A model generated the notes under the pieces. It ran no database searches. It had not been told where the DNA came from and saw only the letters and a list, made by a program, of their open reading frames with translations. Shown here piece by piece: positions 22,860 through 27,029 of a stretch of 27,029 bases of DNA. The DNA is from an uncultured Phascolarctobacterium sp. (lineage in GTDB: Bacteria; Bacillota; Negativicutes; Acidaminococcales; Acidaminococcaceae): assembly GCA_900545025.1 (NCBI GenBank), contig UQXH01000023.1:1-27029 (forward strand), written 5' to 3'. Every line of letters begins with the position of its first letter. The first letter of the stretch is position 1. Position numbers and translations under genes: made by a program.

Positions 22860-24233
22860 TTATAATGTTTTTATGAAAACTTCTGTATTATTTGTAACTA
22901 TTGTTGCATATTTTTGACTTTCTGCGGTTAAAAAGTCTTTTATCTCACCAGCCAAATTACCTTCCTGGGGATTTAAAACCTTGCCATAGCAAAGAGCATA
23001 TTCTTTACCTGCTTCGGAAGTACAGGTCAGCTGTGCAGCTTCCACCGGCTCCAGACCTGCAGCCTGACTGATTTTAGCAAATAAAGCGCTGTTTTCTGCG
23101 GCAATCAGCTGCAGAGCTGACAGCCATAAAATATTATTCAGTTTGAAATGCACTTTTCCTTTCAGATACTTCATTGCCAATGCCGGCTCTTTAATGGTCA
23201 GATCAGCATTGCAGAAACTGATACGATAACCAAAAGTGTCGGCAATCTCACAGTGCAGCTGCAAATTCTCCTGCAAAGCTTCCGGCTCTTTCAAACCATC
23301 CAGGCATACAGCAGCCAATTTAATGCCGTTGCGCTGCAGTTCGTTGGCAATAAGGTAGTGCTCCTGCGGAGTCAGAACTTTACCCGGCTTAGATAAGGAC
23401 AGCTCAAAATCAATATCCCAAGGCGTATTTTTCAGATAGGAATTATAAATAAACTGCACATGCATAATCGCTTCACCGTATTCAAGTACGATGCGGCGCA
23501 GCTCCTGAGCAGTATAGCTTACGGAAGAATTGCCTACCTTAAATTCAACATTTAAGTAAGAAGCTTCCAAAGCACTGCGGAACTGGTCATTAAACTGATT
23601 ATAACGGCTTTCCACTTTTTCATCGGTCAGCTTTTCAATTTCCAGATTGATTTTATCGCTGCAGTCAAAGCCAATCATGCTGTAACCGTATAAAAGGGCC
23701 TTAACAATTTCTTCCTCAGTTTTCAATCCGGCAGCATTAGCTCCGTAGCCTTCTTTATAACCAGCTTCCAATACTCCCCAGGTAGCAGTATCTACAGCTT
23801 CAAGAAAATTACGCTGTAGCAGAGCGCTGTCAGCAGCACTGTAATCAACCAAAACCGGTTTCAGCTGACGTTTGGCAAACAAATCTGCTACATAAGCATC
23901 AGCTGCGCCTGCCCAGTCGCTAAAGCCAATACTGGCACCCTTGGTACCGCAGGCACTTGGCGCAGCCCATTTCACGAAACGACGCACAACAGCTGCGTTG
24001 TTGGGATTCAGCTGCATAATATCAAGATGCGCACTACCTTCTTCAACAGTTTTTTCCACAGCCCACATCTTACTTACAGGAGATTCTCCTGCTGTAACGC
24101 ATACAAGGCGTTTGCCTGCTTCTGTTTGAACCAAGCAGAGCCAGCCTCCGGGAATTTCACATAAAGATTTATTTATTACCTGTCCGACATGTTTTTCCAC
24201 AGCGGCACAGGCAGTCGCCTGTTTTAAAGCCAT
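22860..24233 (-). CDS. Divergent tagaturonate epimerase (UxaE)-like protein
   Basis: This 457-residue protein resembles the UxaE family, sugar-acid epimerases of the tagaturonate/fructuronate pathway. Matching segments from memory of the family are GTKGASIGF (96-104), DTATWGVLEAGYKEGYGA (148-165), LKTEEEI...GFDCSDK (170-194), DFELSLSK (275-282) and TPQEHYLIANEL (288-299). In the C-terminal half the expected HSGSDKFS-like and HVKTAGTNWLEA-like stretches read CNADLTIKEP and HFKLNNILWLSA, so likely active-site residues have changed. It may have another substrate or have lost catalysis. No other uronate genes are near. The ATG at 24233 has GGAGG 7 nt upstream. A possible promoter (TTGCAT 24297-24292, GATAAT 24274-24269) overlaps a DnaA-like box. 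Confidence 0.6.
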   Translation of the reverse strand: MALKQATACAAVEKHVGQVINKSLCEIPGGWLCLVQTEAGKRLVCVTAGESPVSKMWAVEKTVEEGSAHLDIMQLNPNNAAVVRRFVKWAAPSACGTKGASIGFSDWAGAADAYVADLFAKRQLKPVLVDYSAADSALLQRNFLEAVDTATWGVLEAGYKEGYGANAAGLKTEEEIVKALLYGYSMIGFDCSDKINLEIEKLTDEKVESRYNQFNDQFRSALEASYLNVEFKVGNSSVSYTAQELRRIVLEYGEAIMHVQFIYNSYLKNTPWDIDFELSLSKPGKVLTPQEHYLIANELQRNGIKLAAVCLDGLKEPEALQENLQLHCEIADTFGYRISFCNADLTIKEPALAMKYLKGKVHFKLNNILWLSALQLIAAENSALFAKISQAAGLEPVEAAQLTCTSEAGKEYALCYGKVLNPQEGNLAGEIKDFLTAESQKYATIVTNNTEVFIKTL

Positions 24234-24269
24234 TTTTCATCCTCCATCCGTTTAATAACACTATTACTA

Positions 24270-24571
24270 TTATCTACAAAACTGACTGCTTATGCAAGTG
24301 TAAACTATCCTGACAAGAAAAAACTTTTGTTTGCTCTTTCTTTTCACACATTTATCCACTATTTTTCTTTTATCCACAAAATCTGTGCTTTTCTTTTCGA
24401 CAAAATTTAGATTTTATCAACATTATACACATATTTATCCACATAAAAAGTGGATAACTTGTTTTTATCTTGTGATTATACACATATTTTTTTCATTTAT
24501 ACACAATACTTGGCGTATTTTTTATTACTTATCAACACTTTATTCACATATTGTGGATAACTTTTTATCTT
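24270..24571. other. Dense DnaA-box cluster, candidate replication origin
   Basis: Seven exact TTATNCACA boxes lie at 24370-24378, 24423-24431, 24435-24443, 24476-24484, 24497-24505 and 24540-24548 (plus strand) and 24552-24560 (minus strand). Five boxes with one mismatch lie at 24270-24278, 24352-24360, 24414-24422, 24449-24457 (minus) and 24529-24537. Twelve boxes in about 290 bases of non-coding DNA is what oriC regions look like. AT-rich sequence on the right (24590-24720) could be the unwinding element. No dnaA, dnaN or rpmH is within the window. A DnaA-titrating locus is the main alternative. Confidence 0.7.
24414..24571. repeat. Duplicated DnaA-box module
   Basis: Two modules share the same order: TTATCAACA, a TTATNCACA box, TAT, an inverted box ending GTGGATAACTT, then TTTTTATCTT. 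Module 1 spans 24414-24471 and has one extra box; module 2 spans 24529-24571. TTATACACATAT also occurs twice (24423 and 24476). Confidence 0.75.
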
Positions 24572-24760
24572 TCCACGTATCTTTCCACAACACAAAATAT
24601 AGGATAAAGAATTTAAGAAAAGTAAAAACTATGTAAAAAATCATTGTTTTCACTATCTGTCAAGTAATAATTTTGCTTTACTCTTTTCTTGCTGACGATT
24701 TTTATCATTAAATAAATTTGCAAAAAGTACGCAAACAAGCGGAAGAAGTTTTCAGAAAAT
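24572..24760. other. AT-rich intergenic stretch
   Basis: About 190 bases with no open gene or RNA that I can support. It is very AT-rich, with two weak TCTTTCCAC half-boxes at its left edge (about 24569-24589). It is the best candidate for DNA unwinding if the neighbouring cluster is an origin. Confidence 0.35.
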
Positions 24761-24797
24761 AAAAAAACACAGTCATTTTTTTATCGACTGTGTTTTT
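24761..24797 (-). terminator. Bidirectional terminator after rarD
   Basis: AAAAACACAGTC (ending 24774) pairs with GACTGTGTTTTT (24786-24797), flanked by A and T runs. It lies 17 nt beyond the rarD stop on the minus strand. Confidence 0.88.
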
Positions 24798-24814
24798 ATT
24801 ATATTCATCGCTTC

Positions 24815-25699
24815 TTATTTCAATCTGAGCTGTGACCAGGTAAAAAACAGCAACCCAAGCCATATACAGCCAAAAGACAGTATATGTGTGCTGGTAAATA
24901 CCTCTCCATAAACAAAGATACCTAAAAATAAACTTATGGTCGGTGATAAATACTGCATGAAACCTACTATCTTTAGCGGCAGCAATTTAGCGCAGCTTGT
25001 AAAAAGCAATAGCGGCGTCGCCGTTACTGCACCGGCGCCTACTAAGACTAAGATGGTAAGAAAATCACCTGATTGATAAGCACAACTGCCGGAAGTACTT
25101 AAAAAATACAGATACCCAATGGCAACAGGCATAATCAACAGTGTTTCCAGCATAATACTGGTCATCGCCGATACAGGAATAATTTTCTTCAGCAAGCCAT
25201 ATAAAGCAAAGGTAAAAGCAAGCGATACTGATACCCATGGTAAGCTGCCATTTTTTACAAGCATGATTGCAATACCAATAACCGCACAAATCACTGCTGT
25301 CCATTGCAGTTTGTCCAATCTTTCACGTAAGAATACCATGCCAAATAAAACGCTCACCAGCGGATTGATATAATAACCCATGCTGCTTTCCACTATCCTG
25401 CCTGCTTCTACCGCCCAGATAAAGATACCCCAGTTAAAACTGATAGTTACAGCAGCAGCAAGCATAGCTGCTCCTGTCTTAAATTTGCTGAATATTGCAG
25501 CTGTTTCTGACAGAAAGAACTTAAACTTACCGGTTACAAGCAATAAGAAAAATACAAATACCGCAGACCAAATAAACCGGTTAGCCAAAATTTCCAAAGC
25601 AGGCACATGCTGCAGAAGTTTCCAGTATATAGGCAAAATACCCCATAAACAATAGGCACCTAAGCCATACATAATACCTTGGCGGTAATTTTTATCCAT
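24815..25699 (-). CDS. rarD: RarD-type EamA family transporter
   Basis: A 294-residue inner-membrane protein of the drug/metabolite transporter superfamily with about 10 helices in two EamA repeats. The N-terminus GIMYGLGAYCLWGILPIYWKLL, followed by HVPALEILANRFIWS, is characteristic of RarD, and the second repeat contains GFMQYLSPTISLFLGIFVYGE. RarD is annotated after chloramphenicol sensitivity in Pseudomonas, but its natural substrate is unknown. The ribosome binding site (AGGAGAT, 25717-25711) overlaps the stop of the upstream MFS gene, so the two are one operon. Confidence 0.88.
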   Translation of the reverse strand: MDKNYRQGIMYGLGAYCLWGILPIYWKLLQHVPALEILANRFIWSAVFVFFLLLVTGKFKFFLSETAAIFSKFKTGAAMLAAAVTISFNWGIFIWAVEAGRIVESSMGYYINPLVSVLFGMVFLRERLDKLQWTAVICAVIGIAIMLVKNGSLPWVSVSLAFTFALYGLLKKIIPVSAMTSIMLETLLIMPVAIGYLYFLSTSGSCAYQSGDFLTILVLVGAGAVTATPLLLFTSCAKLLPLKIVGFMQYLSPTISLFLGIFVYGEVFTSTHILSFGCIWLGLLFFTWSQLRLK

Positions 25700-25715
25700 C
25701 TTTTCTCATTATCTC

Positions 25716-26915
25716 CTATCTGTTTTTGTTCTTCTGTAACTCCTCTGGTATCGGTATACACAATGCCACGATAGCTGCCACGACAGGCAGCCAGGTAATT
25801 ATCTGCATCACAAAAGGCAGCCCCCAGGTATCAGCTAAAAATCCCAGCATTGTTACGCCAAAGCCACCCATACCAACACTAAAGCCAATAGTAAGGCCTG
25901 CGGCCATACCCACATTATCCGGCAGCATAGTCTGCGCTACAATAATAGTAGTAGCAAAAGAACCTATAATAGAGAACCCTGCCAATACTACGGCAGCCAG
26001 AACAGCTGCAGGTGAATGTACAGCGCCAATCAGCCAAATAGCCGGAATACTGCAGATAATAGAGCCTACAATAATCTTTCGTGCTCCTAATCTGTCGCTT
26101 AGCACAGCACCTACATAAGTACCAGCTACTCCACCCAGCAAAAAGCCGGAAACCAGCATACTGGCAAAAGCACTGTCACTGCCGCGAAAATTAAGGAAAA
26201 ATAATGGCAGATAAGTAGAAAGTCCTGTATGGATTGTAGAGCGAAGAAAAATAAATATCAGTAATACTCCTATCCCTATATATGATATTTTTGCAGCAAC
26301 TCCACATCCCTGCTTCTTACTTTTCTGCAAATTATATTCTTTATTTACCTTGATATAAGCAGGCATGCACTTAACCATCAGACCAAAAACTAAAAGACCA
26401 GGAAGCACAAAATAAGCTGTATTATGCAGCCCTCCCGACTGGTTGATTAAAAAAGCCATAGCTACAGAACCAAAAGCCATTCCAGCATTACCACCCAGGG
26501 AAAAAAGGCCCATATTACCTGCTTTATTTTCAGGGCTGCTTAAAAAATTAACTGTTTTTGAAGCCTGCGGATGATATGTAGCACTTGCAATACCGATAAA
26601 GATAACCGTCAATAATAGCAACTCATATTCAGTTACCCAACCAATCAAAGCAAAACCGGCACCAGCCAAAGCAGCGCAGTAAGGCAATAGCTTAGGCATT
26701 GACTTTTTATCAGTCATATAGCCAAAAACAGGCTGAATAACCGAAGAAGTAATATTCTGCGTTAAAACAATAGCAGCAAGCTGTGAATACGATAAAGCGA
26801 ATAATTCCTTTAAATGCGGCAGCACTATAGGCAAAGCTCCGCCCTGCAGATCTGTTACCAGATGCCCCAATACTAAAGCCAATACCGGCATCATTGATTT
26901 ATTAAATATTTTCAT
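25716..26915 (-). CDS. MFS transporter, fosmidomycin-resistance (Fsr)-like
   Basis: A 399-residue major facilitator with about 12 helices. Fsr-like features are the start GHLVTDLQGGALPIVLPHLKE followed by LSYSQLAAIVLTQNITSSVIQPVFGYMTDKK, and ASATYHPQASK in place of the family's FHPEAS-type motif. It probably exports small molecules by proton exchange; the true substrate is unknown. AGGTGAT precedes ATG 26915. The upstream gap is short (about 50 nt to the terminator hairpin), with a possible extended -10 TGGTAAAAT on the minus strand. It is coupled with rarD downstream. Confidence 0.8.
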   Translation of the reverse strand: MKIFNKSMMPVLALVLGHLVTDLQGGALPIVLPHLKELFALSYSQLAAIVLTQNITSSVIQPVFGYMTDKKSMPKLLPYCAALAGAGFALIGWVTEYELLLLTVIFIGIASATYHPQASKTVNFLSSPENKAGNMGLFSLGGNAGMAFGSVAMAFLINQSGGLHNTAYFVLPGLLVFGLMVKCMPAYIKVNKEYNLQKSKKQGCGVAAKISYIGIGVLLIFIFLRSTIHTGLSTYLPLFFLNFRGSDSAFASMLVSGFLLGGVAGTYVGAVLSDRLGARKIIVGSIICSIPAIWLIGAVHSPAAVLAAVVLAGFSIIGSFATTIIVAQTMLPDNVGMAAGLTIGFSVGMGGFGVTMLGFLADTWGLPFVMQIITWLPVVAAIVALCIPIPEELQKNKNR

Positions 26916-26964
26916 TTTATCACCTATAAAAATAATATACCTGTTATTTTACCATAAAATAAAC

Positions 26965-27007
26965 AAAAAGAGAAAGCACTTACTTATGTAAGTGCTCTCT
27001 CTTTTTT
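26965..27007 (-). terminator. Hairpin terminator after the right-hand putative 5S
   Basis: A 19-bp inverted repeat with one mismatch (26965-26983 and 26988-27007) around loop TTAT. It is nearly identical to the hairpin at 23-66 but in opposite orientation, and should stop transcription entering from the right of the window. Confidence 0.8.
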
Positions 27008-27009
27008 CT

Positions 27010-27029
27010 CTAACCGGCAGCTTTCTATC
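27010..27029 (-). rRNA. Possible 3' end of a second 5S rRNA (partial, at contig edge)
   Basis: The reverse complement of the last 20 bases is identical to bases 1-20 and has the same 5S-like tail. If correct, a second rRNA operon lies to the right and is transcribed leftward. Confidence 0.45.

Noticed and set aside
24331..24636. 101-codon plus-strand frame through the DnaA cluster
   Set aside because: It consists of Phe/His/Thr/Ile-rich translation of the box repeats, with no ribosome binding site or domain.
1..27029. Terminal inverted repeats as ends of a transposon or linear element
   Set aside because: The interior is ordinary chromosomal housekeeping DNA without transposase, and the repeat is explained by a 5S-like tail and terminator.

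Overview
The window looks like one complete assembled contig of a strictly anaerobic Negativicutes bacterium, with Acidaminococcaceae / Phascolarctobacterium-like as my best guess. The guess is by inference from the gene set: LarA-type hydroxyacid enzymes, phenolyl-cobamide-style CobT homologues, a TIGR04076 protein, a UxaE-like protein and low-to-moderate GC. The two ends are an exact 55-base inverted copy of each other, and the outermost 20 bases resemble the 3' end of a 5S rRNA followed by a perfect hairpin terminator. The segment therefore probably sits between two rRNA operons that both point into it.

Layout. 0.2-4.5 kb (+): potassium uptake operon trkA-trkH-trkH with two tandem TrkH pores. 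4.6-9.9 kb (+): two tandem lactate-racemase-family (LarA) proteins with all nickel-pincer residues, an L-2-hydroxyisocaproate-dehydrogenase-like enzyme and an NhaC-family antiporter, which together look like a 2-hydroxyacid module. 10.0-11.8 kb (+): rpsB-tsf with a strong promoter and structured leader. 11.9-15.9 kb (+): a cobalamin riboswitch with its terminator, then cobU-cobT-cobS-(cobT paralogue)-cobC, the nucleotide-loop branch of cobamide synthesis. 16.0-16.4 kb (+): a tandem zinc-ribbon protein behind a 130-nt structured leader. 16.5-17.1 kb (-): an AlkA-type DNA glycosylase. 17.3-17.5 kb (+): tRNA-Asp and tRNA-Phe, then a small membrane protein. 17.9-18.9 kb (-): rpsF-ssb-rpsR. 19.1-19.4 kb (-): a TIGR04076 protein. 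19.5-22.85 kb (-): ilvN-ilvB-ilvC behind a T-box leader with a probable isoleucine specifier. 22.86-24.23 kb (-): a divergent tagaturonate-epimerase-like protein. 24.25-24.6 kb: a dense cluster of DnaA boxes with no dnaA gene nearby. 24.8-26.9 kb (-): an MFS transporter and RarD.

Genes on the left two thirds mostly read rightward and those on the right third leftward, converging near 16.5-17.9 kb. No prophage, insertion sequence, CRISPR array or toxin system is visible. The most interesting points are: the origin-like DnaA-box cluster, which is built from a duplicated module and sits in a gene orientation unusual for an origin; the intact CobT paired with a shortened CobT paralogue, recalling ArsAB of Sporomusa; the tandem LarA / HicDH / NhaC cluster; and the unassigned structured leader of the zinc-ribbon gene.
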